A DNA stretch of 64,000 nucleotides from Microcoleus sp. EPA2 (GCA_020882975.1 JAHRFD010000027.1:1-64000), one strand, 5' to 3'. Positions 25,752 through 34,486 are shown, counted from the first letter of the stretch. Translations and numbers: made by a program. The notes: generated by a model not told the origin, from the sequence alone.

Positions 25752-26579
25752 GTGGTACAGCCGAAAATGGTAACAGATGCGATCGAAACGCAAGAACCGA
25801 CTCTTTTGGAATTCGATCGCGTGGGTTTAGAGTATCGAGTTGACGGCCAACCGAGGAGGATTATCGACGAGATTTCGTTGTCGATCGCCCAAGGAGAATT
25901 TGTGTCCTTTGTCGGGCCCAGCGGTTGCGGTAAAACATCTATCTTAAGGATGGTTTCCGGGCTGTCTCCAGCACCGATTGGCGAAGTTAGGATGCGGGAA
26001 AAAAAAATTACCAAACCGCTAAAAAATGTCGGAATTGCTTTTCAGAATCCAGTGCTGTTACCTTGGCGAAATACCCTCGACAACGTACTTTTGCCGCTGG
26101 AAGTAGTGCAGCCTTACAAGCGAGAATCGAAAGATCCGAAGCGCCGGGAAATGTTCGTGCGCCAAGCCCAAGAATTGTTAGCTACAGTGGGATTGCAAGA
26201 CTTTCAGAAACAGTTTCCCTGGCAATTGTCAGGCGGAATGCGGCAGAGGGCTTCCCTGTGTCGGGGATTAATTCACCAACCGGAAATCCTGCTATTAGAC
26301 GAACCTTTTGGGGCGTTAGATGCTTTCACTCGCGAGGAAATGTGGGTGATGTTGCAAGAGTTGTGGATGCGGGTGAAGTGCGTTTGCATCCTGATCACTC
26401 ATGATTTGCGCGAGGCAGTTTTCTTGTCAGATACAGTTTATGTGATGGGTCCGCGTCCGAGTTCCATCGTCTACAAAGTAAAAGTCAATCTCCCGCGTCC
26501 CACAAATCTAGATATGATGATGTCGGATGATTTCAATCACATTGTAGCAGAACTGCGCCGCCACATTCACCGCAATTAA
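25752..26579 (+). CDS. NitT/TauT-type ABC transporter ATP-binding protein
   Basis: The 275-residue ATPase has Walker A GPSGCGKTSILRMVSG (about 56), the Q-loop AFQNPVLLPWR, signature LSGGMRQRASLCRGL, Walker B ILLLDEPFGALDA and the switch histidine in CVCILITHDLREAV. It resembles the SsuB/TauB/ThiZ subfamily. The GTG at 25752 and an ATG five codons later share the ribosome binding site AAAGGAGGT. The permease starts 16 bases after its stop. Together with the binding lipoprotein transcribed the other way it forms a complete importer. Confidence 0.9.
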   Translation: MVQPKMVTDAIETQEPTLLEFDRVGLEYRVDGQPRRIIDEISLSIAQGEFVSFVGPSGCGKTSILRMVSGLSPAPIGEVRMREKKITKPLKNVGIAFQNPVLLPWRNTLDNVLLPLEVVQPYKRESKDPKRREMFVRQAQELLATVGLQDFQKQFPWQLSGGMRQRASLCRGLIHQPEILLLDEPFGALDAFTREEMWVMLQELWMRVKCVCILITHDLREAVFLSDTVYVMGPRPSSIVYKVKVNLPRPTNLDMMMSDDFNHIVAELRRHIHRN

Positions 26580-26595
26580 AAAACACGAGAAAGCA

Positions 26596-27366
26596 ATGGA
26601 TAATTTAGAGAAATTTGCACGCTCAAAAACAGCAAGTGTTGTGATGCCAATTGCTGCGACAATCTTGCTGTTCCTGGTGTGGGAAATTCTGGTATTTTTG
26701 TTGAAAATTCCTCCCTATAACTTGCCCGCACCTTCGGCGATTCTGGCAGCCACTTTCAACCAAAGTCAGGCACTGATCGAAAACAGCGGCCAAACTTTGT
26801 TTACAACTTTAGCGGGTTTCATCATCGCCATTGTCGCTGGCATAGTGCTGGGGTTTCTCATCGGGTATTCGCGCATTGCCTATGTAGTTCTGTACCCCCT
26901 ATTAGTGGGGTTCAATACGGTACCGAAAGTAGCGTTAGTGCCACTGTTTGCGCTGTGGTTTGGCATCGGTACGGTGCCGGCAATTTTGACTGCTTTTTTG
27001 CTGGCATTTTTCCCGATCGCGGTTAACGTAGCTTTAGGATTAGATACCGTGGAACCAGAGATGAAAGATGTGATGCGATCGCTAGGTGCATCGCAAATCG
27101 AAATTTTCCAAAAAGTGGGGTTCCCCCACACCTTACCCTACGTCTTTGCATCCCTAAAAGTAGCAATTTCCCTTGCCTTTGTCGGCGCTGTAATTTCGGA
27201 AACAGTAGCATCCAACAAAGGCTTGGGCTACCTAATTGTCACGGCGAGTTCTAACTTTGACGTACCTTTAGGTTTTGCAGGATTGATGGTGTTGGCAGTG
27301 ATGGGAACCGCACTTTACGGCTTGTTTGCGGCGGCGGAGAAATACCTAATTTACTGGGCGCGCTGA
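26596..27366 (+). CDS. NitT/TauT-type ABC transporter permease
   Basis: The 256-residue inner-membrane permease has about six hydrophobic segments, starting at VVMPIAATILLFLVWEILVF and ending near FAGLMVLAVMGTALYGLFAA. The EAA-loop that contacts the ATPase reads DVMRSLGASQIEIFQKVGFP (about 155-175). It lies in an operon with the ATPase. The last 16 bases overlap a possible small gene on the other strand. Confidence 0.9.
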   Translation: MDNLEKFARSKTASVVMPIAATILLFLVWEILVFLLKIPPYNLPAPSAILAATFNQSQALIENSGQTLFTTLAGFIIAIVAGIVLGFLIGYSRIAYVVLYPLLVGFNTVPKVALVPLFALWFGIGTVPAILTAFLLAFFPIAVNVALGLDTVEPEMKDVMRSLGASQIEIFQKVGFPHTLPYVFASLKVAISLAFVGAVISETVASNKGLGYLIVTASSNFDVPLGFAGLMVLAVMGTALYGLFAAAEKYLIYWAR

Positions 27367-27506
27367 TGGGATGGATTCAACCAAACCCAGTGCCGAAAAT
27401 TGCCGTGCATATGGCCAATCGGTTCTTCGTGCCCAGGCTGTTTGATGTCTGCTACAGGTACTGGCGCGGGGGATTTTTTGGTGAATTTGCGATTGAAGAA
27501 TGTCAT
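27351..27506 (-). CDS. Possible 51-residue small protein
   Basis: An ATG at 27506 is preceded by GGAGG eight bases upstream and opens a 51-codon frame: MTFFNRKFTKKSPAPVPVAD, IKQPGHEEPIGHMHGN, FRHWVWLNPSHQRAQ. It has a basic N-terminus and a His/Trp-rich C-terminus. The stop lies within the 3' end of the permease gene on the opposite strand (16-base overlap). I recognise no family. The good ribosome binding site and position inside the purine island support it; the short length does not. Confidence 0.35.
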   Translation of the reverse strand: MTFFNRKFTKKSPAPVPVADIKQPGHEEPIGHMHGNFRHWVWLNPSHQRAQ

Positions 27507-27761
27507 AACTTTGCCTCCAAGATGGTTTTTCTGGGAAGCACATGGAAACCTGTCACCATACCAGCTTCATTTGGTATGTCCGAATCTTTTTCTGTGCCTT
27601 ATGATACTATTTTACAACTATTTTGGCGGAAAGTATCGCCCGATCGGGGGATATTTCCTGCATTTAAATTGTGATTGGGCCCCAGAAACCGGGTTTTTTA
27701 CCGAATCTGCGGGCTGTAAGGCAGTATTTTCCTAAAAACCCGGTTTCTTGAGTCGGAGTGA
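27507..27761. repeat. Gap with an AAACCGGGTTTTT hairpin repeat
   Basis: The 15-base arms AGAAACCGGGTTTTT (27684-27698) and AAAAACCCGGTTTCT (27734-27748) are perfect complements. The element lies between the ABC permease and the end of uraD, where it could terminate uraD transcription. Nothing else is recognised in this stretch. Confidence 0.75.
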
Positions 27762-28262
27762 TTAATTTCGGATTGCTGACTCCAGCCGAAAGCGGGCTAT
27801 TTGGCAAATTTCAGCTACAGCCTGCTGCATTTCCGTTTCTGGGGAATTGTCGAGGCGCTGTTTAAAGGCTTCTAGAATGCTGGTTTTAGTGTGGTTTTTT
27901 ACCGCCACAATGAAGGGAAAACCAAACTTTTGGCGGTAGGATCGGTTGAGGGATTGAAAGCGATCGAACTCGTCAACAGACAGCCTATCCAAACCCGCAC
28001 CGGCTTGTTCGCTAACGGAGGCTTCTGCCATTTTGGCTTTGCTTCCTAAATCTGGGTGGGCTTGAATTAAAGCGAGTTTTTCGGCGACAGTCATGGCGCT
28101 GACTACTGTTACCATTTTGGCGTATAAGTCGGCTGTGGATGCAAAAGGGCGATCGTCCCAAGTGCGACGGGCGATGTCGGGTGTGTGTTCAAAAATCGCG
28201 CCCAGGGCTTGTGTAAATTCTTCCTGGCTGATTTGGTTGAGTTCAACTAAAGAGTATGGCAT
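27762..28262 (-). CDS. uraD: 2-oxo-4-hydroxy-4-carboxy-5-ureidoimidazoline (OHCU) decarboxylase
   Basis: The 166-residue all-helical enzyme converts OHCU to S-allantoin, the third step of urate breakdown. Family motifs are FEHTPDIARRTWDDRPFAS (with the catalytic-site His), VVSAMTVAEKLALIQAHPDLG, SLNRSYRQKFGFPFIVAVKN and the terminal EIARFRLE-like QIARFRLESAI. The ATG at 28262 is preferred over a TTG two codons earlier. It is in the same orientation as the Rieske, uraH and hpxO genes. A repeat array of about 180 bases separates it from them. Confidence 0.93.
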   Translation of the reverse strand: MPYSLVELNQISQEEFTQALGAIFEHTPDIARRTWDDRPFASTADLYAKMVTVVSAMTVAEKLALIQAHPDLGSKAKMAEASVSEQAGAGLDRLSVDEFDRFQSLNRSYRQKFGFPFIVAVKNHTKTSILEAFKQRLDNSPETEMQQAVAEICQIARFRLESAIRN

Positions 28263-28284
28263 TGCCAATCCAAATACGATTTAA

Positions 28285-28468
28285 CTACTGACTAATGACT
28301 GCGAAGAGGGCGGGCACGGGGGCACCGCCCCTACCTGACTAATGACTAATGACTACTGACTAATGACTACTGACTAATGACTAATGACTAATGACTACTG
28401 ACTAATGACTACTGACTACTGACTAATGACTACTGACTACTGACTAATGACTACTGACTAATGACTCA
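28285..28468. repeat. TGACTAA/TGACTAC heptamer array, interrupted by a GC-rich element, reaching into the Rieske gene
   Basis: Seven-base units TGACTAA and TGACTAC run from 28285, are interrupted at 28309-28333 by GGGCGGGCACGGGGGCACCG and its tail, and continue to 28468. On the minus strand the array supplies the end of the Rieske gene: codons CAT TAG give the last His and the stop. Confidence 0.88.
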
Positions 28469-29477
28469 TGACTTTAGTTTGTTCGACTTCGCCGTGGGCT
28501 TTTAGAAGTGCTGCAATTTTGCGGCGCATGATAATTCCCGGCTTATCTGTTAGCATATGTTGTTCTTGGTTGATGTCGAGGGGTACGTCCCAATCGGTTG
28601 TTTCTAAGATGCGTTTGTCTTCTAATGTAACGGCGCGATCGAAGGCAATAATGTCGCTGGTTTTGGCATCGGCTTCGGTGTCGTTGCGGAGGCAAAATTG
28701 CACCATTTGAGAAGTGGAATCGTTAATGGGAGTCATGGTATTGACAATGATGTGAACGAGTCCATTTGGGTAAACAATCCTGATTTTGACGGTAAATGGC
28801 ATAAACCAAATTCCATCGATTGTCCGCACGGTTTCTTTTTCCTCCATTTTTAAGTTTTGCTGTTGCTGGGCGGGATTGACGACACCTAAAACGCTGTGGT
28901 AGTGTAGTTCCCATTCTGTTTCTTGAAATTCCATTACATCCGGTGTAAGATGTGATTCACTGCCGAAGGTTGTGGTATGTACAAAAGTAGGATGAGCCAT
29001 GTCTAATTCATTTTCCATTACTCGCAATCCCGCGCAATTCCAGGGTTCATAAAATTCGTGAATTTGGCGGTAGTTGGGGTCTGAAGCTTCGGGAATATCG
29101 GGAATATCTGTTAGGGGTTCTCCCAGGCAAACCCAAGTGTATCCGTAGCGATCGCGTGTTTGGTATGCTTTTACTTTGTAGTTGGGAGAGATGGTGTCTT
29201 TTTGCTGCTGCGGAACGCAAACACAGGTTCCAGATGAGTTGAATGTCCAGCCGTGGTAGGCGCAGCAAATGTTGCCGCCGACAATTTTGCCGAGGGAAAG
29301 TTTGGCTGTGCGGTGACAGCATCTGTCTTCAACTGCTGCGGGTTTACCTTGGGAATCTAACCACAAAACTATGGGTTCTCCTAATAGTTCAAAAGCTTTT
29401 GGTTCCCCAGACAATTCGGCTGTGGGAATCACGGGATACCAGAATTGTTTGAAAACAGGTTGCTTTGTAACTAACAT
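28458..29477 (-). CDS. Rieske non-haem iron oxygenase, HpxD-like candidate for xanthine/hypoxanthine oxidation
   Basis: The 339-residue oxygenase has a Rieske [2Fe-2S] site (DRCCHRTAKLSLGK, then CCAYHGWTF, about 60-90) and a mononuclear iron site (NELDMAHPTFVHTTTF, about 148-163: Asp, His, His). Its size and layout match VanA-type single-component alpha subunits. The ATG at 29477 follows AGGAGAG; an upstream start would translate a repeat. It lies between uraD and uraH/hpxO. In the Klebsiella hpx system a Rieske oxygenase (HpxD with reductase HpxE) is implicated upstream of urate, so purine hydroxylation is a reasonable inference here. No reductase is encoded nearby; a photosynthetic ferredoxin could supply electrons. 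An unrelated aromatic demethylase remains possible. Confidence 0.8.
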   Translation of the reverse strand: MLVTKQPVFKQFWYPVIPTAELSGEPKAFELLGEPIVLWLDSQGKPAAVEDRCCHRTAKLSLGKIVGGNICCAYHGWTFNSSGTCVCVPQQQKDTISPNYKVKAYQTRDRYGYTWVCLGEPLTDIPDIPEASDPNYRQIHEFYEPWNCAGLRVMENELDMAHPTFVHTTTFGSESHLTPDVMEFQETEWELHYHSVLGVVNPAQQQQNLKMEEKETVRTIDGIWFMPFTVKIRIVYPNGLVHIIVNTMTPINDSTSQMVQFCLRNDTEADAKTSDIIAFDRAVTLEDKRILETTDWDVPLDINQEQHMLTDKPGIIMRRKIAALLKAHGEVEQTKVMSH

Positions 29478-29587
29478 ATTCTCTCCTATACTAAAAACTA
29501 TGAGGGCGGGCACGGGGGCACCGCCCCTACCAATCGATCGACTATCAACTCTCAACTCTCAAATCTCAACTTCCCTCTTCCTTCTCT

Positions 29588-29950
29588 TCAACTACCGCGA
29601 TAGGTGCTATAAGACCAAGGGGAAACTAGCAAAGGTACGTGATAATGTGCGGTGACATCAGCGATGCCGAACTGAATCGGAACGCTGTTTAAAAATGGTG
29701 GTTGTGGCAAATTTTCTGTGTATTGTGCGAAGTATTCGCCAACGGAAAAGACTAATTCGTAAACTCCTGGTTTGAGTTCGCTTTCTGATAGTAACGGGGC
29801 TGCGGTGCGGCCGTCGGCATTCGTTGTTACAGTTTTCAACAGGGTTTTTGCGCCGGATTTTGGGTCAATTGAATGCAGGGCGATCGACATATTTGTTGCC
29901 GGACACCCGCGGGCTGTATCGAGAACGTGAGTAGTAAGTTTTCCTGACAT
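29588..29950 (-). CDS. uraH: 5-hydroxyisourate hydrolase (transthyretin-related)
   Basis: The 120-residue transthyretin-like enzyme hydrolyses 5-hydroxyisourate to OHCU. It starts [20 protein letters not shown] (active-site His and Arg region). It contains [16 protein letters not shown] in place of the usual FFPEV segment and [19 protein letters not shown] at the end. The C-terminal YRGS is the hallmark that separates the hydrolase from transthyretin. The ATG at 29950 is chosen for this conserved N-terminus. It begins 48 bases after the hpxO stop and is probably co-transcribed with it. Confidence 0.95.
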   Translation of the reverse strand: MSGKLTTHVLDTARGCPATNMSIALHSIDPKSGAKTLLKTVTTNADGRTAAPLLSESELKPGVYELVFSVGEYFAQYTENLPQPPFLNSVPIQFGIADVTAHYHVPLLVSPWSYSTYRGS

Positions 29951-29998
29951 TATTGCAAGGTTAAATGTGAGTTTTCGATGTCCTGGCAACTGTTTCTA

Positions 29999-31159
29999 TT
30001 AGTGTAACGGGCCGGCTGAGATGACTTTGGCGATCGCATCTGTGACATCAGTTGGTCGTTCATAGGCTAATTGCGCGTACCATTTTTCTGTGACTATGGG
30101 ATCTTTACCGTGTATTTGTTCCGCGCGCTGTCGGGCTTTTTCGACAACGGCATTGGCCCGCTGTTTGCGCTCGGTTTCGTAACGTTTGAGCGCGTATTCT
30201 ACCCCCAAATTCGTAGTCAAAAGGTAGTTGGTGAGTACCAGCCCATCTTCCATGGCCTGACAGCCTCCTTGGCCGAGATCCGGGCAGGTGGCGTGGGCGG
30301 AATCTCCCAGCAAAGCTACTCTACCGCGAACGAAAGAGTCGATCGGTCCTACGTCGTGAATTTCCGGGCGCGCCACTGCTGCGGGATCTAACCTATCTAT
30401 CAGCAACTGCACGGGTTCGGCCCAACCTTTAAAGTGTTCTTTGAGTTCCGTTTTGTAATTATCGGGATTAGCGGGAGTGCCTTTGGGTAAGGGAACATCT
30501 AAGAAAAAGTAAAATCTATCCCCCGCCACTGGCATCATTGATGCCCGTTTGTGTTCGCCGACATATATCGCCCAAGTGTTTTTTGGCGCGAGTTCTGCAT
30601 CGGCTGGGACTAATCCATTCCAGTTGATATACCCGCCGTATTTCGGCTCTACTTCGTAGCCCAATACATAGGTACGCAAAATCGATCGCACGCCGTCAGC
30701 CGCGACTAATAAATCGCCCTGGGCTTTGTCTCCATTTTCAAAAATTGCTGTTACTTTGTTTTCATCTTCTTCTACGGCGATACATTTGCGATCGAGCTTG
30801 ACTTCTCCTTGAAAGGCCGAGCGCAACATATTTTGCAAATCCCGGCGCGCAACGGGATAGGGGCGCTGACCCACTTGTTCAATTAGTGGCATTAAATCGA
30901 TGTCGTTTAGGAGTTCGCCGGTTTTGGTGCGGTATTCCATGCGCTCCATTTGCCCGCCGATTTTTGCCATTTCTTCGCCTAAGCCCAGGCGGTTGAGAAC
31001 TTTGACTCCATTGGACCATAGAGAGATGCCTGCTCCGGCGGGGCGCAGTTCTTTTACGCGATCGTAAATTTCCACTTGATACCCCGCTTGTTGTAGGGCA
31101 ATTCCCGCAGTTAAGCCGCCAATTCCTGCACCGATAATGACAACTTTCAAGTCCTGCAT
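29999..31159 (-). CDS. hpxO: FAD-dependent urate hydroxylase
   Basis: The 386-residue class A flavin monooxygenase is of the HpxO type, which uses NADH and O2 to turn urate into 5-hydroxyisourate in place of uricase. FAD motifs are VVIIGAGIGGLTAGIALQQA (6-25), the DG motif region LLVAADGVRSILR (about 149-161) and GD motif RVALLGDSAHATCPDLGQGG (about 285-304). A GGAG ribosome binding site precedes the ATG. It is the first gene of hpxO-uraH-Rieske-uraD on the minus strand. The genes directly downstream carry out the next steps, which makes urate a much better substrate guess than salicylate or zeaxanthin for this broad family. Confidence 0.92.
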   Translation of the reverse strand: MQDLKVVIIGAGIGGLTAGIALQQAGYQVEIYDRVKELRPAGAGISLWSNGVKVLNRLGLGEEMAKIGGQMERMEYRTKTGELLNDIDLMPLIEQVGQRPYPVARRDLQNMLRSAFQGEVKLDRKCIAVEEDENKVTAIFENGDKAQGDLLVAADGVRSILRTYVLGYEVEPKYGGYINWNGLVPADAELAPKNTWAIYVGEHKRASMMPVAGDRFYFFLDVPLPKGTPANPDNYKTELKEHFKGWAEPVQLLIDRLDPAAVARPEIHDVGPIDSFVRGRVALLGDSAHATCPDLGQGGCQAMEDGLVLTNYLLTTNLGVEYALKRYETERKQRANAVVEKARQRAEQIHGKDPIVTEKWYAQLAYERPTDVTDAIAKVISAGPLH

Positions 31160-31277
31160 TCTTGGTTTCTCCTACTGAATGACATCTAATTTCAAGAAGT
31201 GATAGGGGTTAAATAATTATTGTCTTTCTTCTGCCATAAGCGGGAAATCTACTATATTTTATGACATCCTATTGCTG

Positions 31278-31293
31278 ATTTTACTGTATCACA
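31278..31293. promoter_or_regulatory. Weak candidate operator upstream of hpxO
   Basis: The sequence TTACTGTAT within 31278-31293 also occurs at the transporter operator 25672-25680, but here the second half reads CACAAA rather than ACAGC. It lies about 120 bases upstream of the hpxO start codon. It could be a degenerate site for the same regulator. Confidence 0.25.
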
Positions 31294-31415
31294 AATTACT
31301 AATTCCTGCTAAATCTCGGTTTTTTACTCATCAATTCTGCGGCAGTGGAAACCATAACTACAGAAACTTTTTTTCTAGCAGAGGGGGACTCAAGAATAGA
31401 GGCAGCATCTAAGCC

Positions 31416-32639
31416 CTACTCAGCTATAAATTTTGTTAACTCGCCCAGGTTTTGCTGAATCGTATTTGTTCCCCGCAGGTGAGAAAGATGTGAACCTCCA
31501 TACAAGAAGCTATTTAAGCTGACTTGATAGTTTTGTTGAACTGCTAAATCTAGCCACAAATTATTAATCGCATCTCCAGGCTTGTAGTCGGGAATGTTGT
31601 GCTGATAGTAAGGGAAACTGTCAATGCAAGTATTGAAAAAGTTCTTTCGCCCGCAATGCTTTAAATATTGATATCGCGGTTTAAACTCTGTTCGATTTTC
31701 TAATACTGTATATATAGTATCAGCGAGAGATTCTGGGTCGAATTTAGCATATAGCCCTGCACCTTTGGGGAAAACAGGAGAGTCTCCTCTGGCATATTGG
31801 TTGAATTCTTGGAAACAAATTACTGGTACGTTGCAACTCATGGCTTCGGTGATGCCTCTGTTTTTTCCTTCGAGGAGGGAACCAAGGACAAATGCTTTGG
31901 CTCGCGAATAATACAGAGGCATTTCGTTGTAGTAATCAACTCTGGGCAATAAGTTGATATAGTCGCGGGTATTGCCTAAAATTGTCTCGACTTGCTGCCA
32001 TTCTTTTAAGGCGTACTCGTCGAGGGTTTTGAGGTTGTTTGCATCAAAATCGTGTCCGCTGACAACTGTTAATTTTATTGGTTTTTGCGGGTATTTTTGG
32101 CGGTAAATTTTTAAGGCTTTGGCGATTGTGGGTAAGTTTTTTTCTTCGGAGATGCGGGCGACGGCTAGTAAGTCGATGTCTTTTTCAGGGACGTTTCTGG
32201 GGGAAATGAGGTATTCGTTGATGAAGTCGGTGTCTTGTAGTGGTATAATTGGTTTGTGGGCGCGATCGGGATAAGTTTCGCGAAACCATTTCTCGCGCTG
32301 TGGGTTTTTGTACAAGCTGGAATATGCCTCGGCTACGGGGGCCCAAGAATAGGAGATTCCGGGAGAGTAGGTAAAGGCAAAAAATACTGATTCAAGTTGG
32401 GGAAAGAGTTTTTTGATGAGTTCGACTCCTTCGCTGAAGTAAATGCCTTTGAGGAATTTTCCTTCGTAAAATAATGGGGGAAGTAAGACGTAAAAGCTGA
32501 CGGTATCGAAGCGGTGAGGTTGATCCTCGAATATTTCCCAGCTAAAGGCGTCTAAGTCTGCATAAATCTCGGCGATTGGTTTGTTGATGTGGGGGTTGCT
32601 TAAATATGGTTTTTGTCGATCGTAGTTTCCGCGTACCAT
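31416..32639 (-). CDS. GT-B family glycosyltransferase (GT4-like)
   Basis: The 407-residue protein has a GT-B C-terminal half with DLLAVARISEEKNLPTIAKA (donor-domain start, about 175-195), LPRVDYYNEMPLYYSRAKAF and the nucleotide-sugar motif GSLLEGKNRGITEAMSCNVP (about 272-291), which carries the E-x7-E type glutamates. The N-terminal half (about 1-165) is an unrecognised acceptor domain. No polysaccharide locus surrounds it, so the acceptor is unknown. It lies next to the purine island but has a separate role. Confidence 0.8.
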   Translation of the reverse strand: MVRGNYDRQKPYLSNPHINKPIAEIYADLDAFSWEIFEDQPHRFDTVSFYVLLPPLFYEGKFLKGIYFSEGVELIKKLFPQLESVFFAFTYSPGISYSWAPVAEAYSSLYKNPQREKWFRETYPDRAHKPIIPLQDTDFINEYLISPRNVPEKDIDLLAVARISEEKNLPTIAKALKIYRQKYPQKPIKLTVVSGHDFDANNLKTLDEYALKEWQQVETILGNTRDYINLLPRVDYYNEMPLYYSRAKAFVLGSLLEGKNRGITEAMSCNVPVICFQEFNQYARGDSPVFPKGAGLYAKFDPESLADTIYTVLENRTEFKPRYQYLKHCGRKNFFNTCIDSFPYYQHNIPDYKPGDAINNLWLDLAVQQNYQVSLNSFLYGGSHLSHLRGTNTIQQNLGELTKFIAE

Positions 32640-32718
32640 ATAGTTTTTAGTATGATTGTCTGGCTTTTTTTATTTAACCACAGAGGGCGCAGAGGGCGCA
32701 GAGGGGAGGAAGGGATGT

Positions 32719-33579
32719 TTATTCTGATTGGTTGTCGTCTAGTGTGAGGGCGAGTTGGTAGATTTGGCGGCGGGGGAGGGATGTTTGTTGGGCTAGTTGG
32801 CGGCTGGCTTGGGAACGGCTTATTCCTTCTTTGATTAATGTTTGTAATTCGGCTTTGATGGCATCTTCTGAGAATACTGGGGCTGCTGTTTGGATGCCGC
32901 CGATGATGAGGGTAAATTCTCCTTTGGGTTCATTATTTGTGTAAAGTTCGATCGCACTTTCTACACTACCACGCCAAAACTCTTCGTGCATTTTGGTCAA
33001 TTCCCTCGCCAGTACAATCTGTCTGTCACTTCCCAGACTATTTGCTAAATCTTGTAAAGTTTGTCGCAATCGGTGGGGAGATTCGTATAAGATAATGGTG
33101 CGGGATTCTATTTGCAAAGCTTCTAAACTTTGTTGGCGTTCTTGACCTTTCGCGGGCAAGAAACCTTCAAATACAAATCTGTCGGTGGGTAATCCTGATG
33201 CACTTATTCCTACTATGCAAGCGCAGGCTCCGGGAATGGGGATGATGTTAATGTTAGCATCAGCGCAAGCTTTGACTAACTCGGAACCCGGATCGGAAAT
33301 TCCGGGCATTCCAGCATCTGTAACTAGGGCGATATCTTTGCCTAAAAGCAGTTTGTCGATGAGTTCGGGAAGTCGTTGATGTCGGTTATGTTCGTGATAG
33401 CTGATTTGGGGAGTTTTGATTTGGAAATGTTGCAAAAGTTTACCTGTATGGCGGGTATCTTCGGCGGCAATCAAGTCTGCTGCTTGCAAAATTTTGATGG
33501 CGCGAAATGTCATGTCTTCGAGGTTGCCGATCGGGGTTCCGACGATGTAAAGTGTTCCTGTATGGGGATTTGCTTGCAT
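32719..33579 (-). CDS. rsmI: 16S rRNA (cytidine-1402-2'-O)-methyltransferase RsmI
   Basis: The 286-residue tetrapyrrole-methylase-fold enzyme methylates the ribose of C1402 in the ribosomal decoding centre. Signatures are GTLYIVGTPIGNLEDMTFRA (8-27), AAEDTRHTGKLLQHF, VTDAGMPGISDPG and YESPHRLRQTL, with REL-TKMHEEFWRG further on. The C-terminal helical domain ends SQASRQLAQQTSLPRRQIYQ. A CGCAGAGGGCGCAGAGG repeat lies directly downstream, between it and the glycosyltransferase. Confidence 0.95.
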   Translation of the reverse strand: MQANPHTGTLYIVGTPIGNLEDMTFRAIKILQAADLIAAEDTRHTGKLLQHFQIKTPQISYHEHNRHQRLPELIDKLLLGKDIALVTDAGMPGISDPGSELVKACADANINIIPIPGACACIVGISASGLPTDRFVFEGFLPAKGQERQQSLEALQIESRTIILYESPHRLRQTLQDLANSLGSDRQIVLARELTKMHEEFWRGSVESAIELYTNNEPKGEFTLIIGGIQTAAPVFSEDAIKAELQTLIKEGISRSQASRQLAQQTSLPRRQIYQLALTLDDNQSE

Positions 33580-33628
33580 TTTAAGATGTAGATTTTTTCA
33601 CCGCAGATAAACGCGGATTAACGCAGAT

Positions 33629-34486
33629 ATGAAAACGGGATTATTTTTGGGATTGGGGACGTTGGATTTAATTTATTTAGCCCAGCAGCCTCCTGGTGAA
33701 AATCAAAAAGTTGTTGCTTCCGATTGTACCATTGCTGCGGGTGGGCCGGCGGCGAATGCTGCGGTGACTTTTGGTTATTTGGGGAATAGGGCGATATGGG
33801 CTGGGGTTTTGGGCACTCATGCGATCGCCCAATTAATTAAAAATGACCTGGCTGAGTATAATGTGAGCATAATCGATTTAGGACTGAGGCGATCGGACCC
33901 ACCGCCAGTTTCTTCAATTATTGTAACTCAAGGAACCGGAGAGCGATCGGTAATCTCGATGAATGCTACAAAATCCCAGGTTGACACTCAAACAATTAAC
34001 CCCGATATTTTAACATCAGTTAATATTGTCCTGATAGACGGACACCAAATATTAGCCAGCACACAAATTGCTAAAATTGCCAAGTCCCAGAACATCCCAA
34101 TGGTACTCGACGGAGGCAGTTGGAAACCAGGATTAGACGAAATATTACCATTTATCGAATGGGCTATATGCTCCGATAATTTTCATCCACCCAACTGCTA
34201 CAACCCAGAAGAAGTGTTTGCTTATTTATCAGCAGCCGGAATTCCAAATATTGCCATCACTCGTGGCGAAAAACCAATTTTATACCTCAACAATGGTAAC
34301 TATGGCAGTCTAGAAATACCTCAAATTCAAGCCACAGACACTTTAGGTGCAGGCGATATTTTTCACGGAGCTTTTTGTCACTACATTCTGCAAAAAAACT
34401 TTACAGACAGTCTCAGCGCAGCCGCCAAAATCGCTGGGGATTCCTGCCAACAATTCGGAACCCGTAGCTGGATAAAAAATAGTTAA
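33629..34486 (+). CDS. PfkB-family carbohydrate kinase
   Basis: The 285-residue ribokinase/PfkB fold protein opens LFLGLGTLDLIYLAQQPPGE and has the GG signature AAGGPAANAAVTFGYLGN (about 36-53). The C-terminal signature is DTLGAGDIFHGAFCHYIL (about 243-260), with the catalytic Asp in GAGD. It phosphorylates a sugar or nucleoside; the specific substrate is not evident. A repeat-rich region follows. Confidence 0.85.
   Translation: MKTGLFLGLGTLDLIYLAQQPPGENQKVVASDCTIAAGGPAANAAVTFGYLGNRAIWAGVLGTHAIAQLIKNDLAEYNVSIIDLGLRRSDPPPVSSIIVTQGTGERSVISMNATKSQVDTQTINPDILTSVNIVLIDGHQILASTQIAKIAKSQNIPMVLDGGSWKPGLDEILPFIEWAICSDNFHPPNCYNPEEVFAYLSAAGIPNIAITRGEKPILYLNNGNYGSLEIPQIQATDTLGAGDIFHGAFCHYILQKNFTDSLSAAAKIAGDSCQQFGTRSWIKNS

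Noticed and set aside
27366..27735. Two overlapping + strand frames of about 100 codons after the ABC permease
   Set aside because: They run through a hairpin repeat and have no ribosome binding site or conserved motif; the opposite-strand 51-codon frame has better start signals.
17781..31159. Recently transferred genomic island
   Set aside because: HIP1 sites and codon use look like the rest of the window, and no integrase, transposase or tRNA boundary is present.
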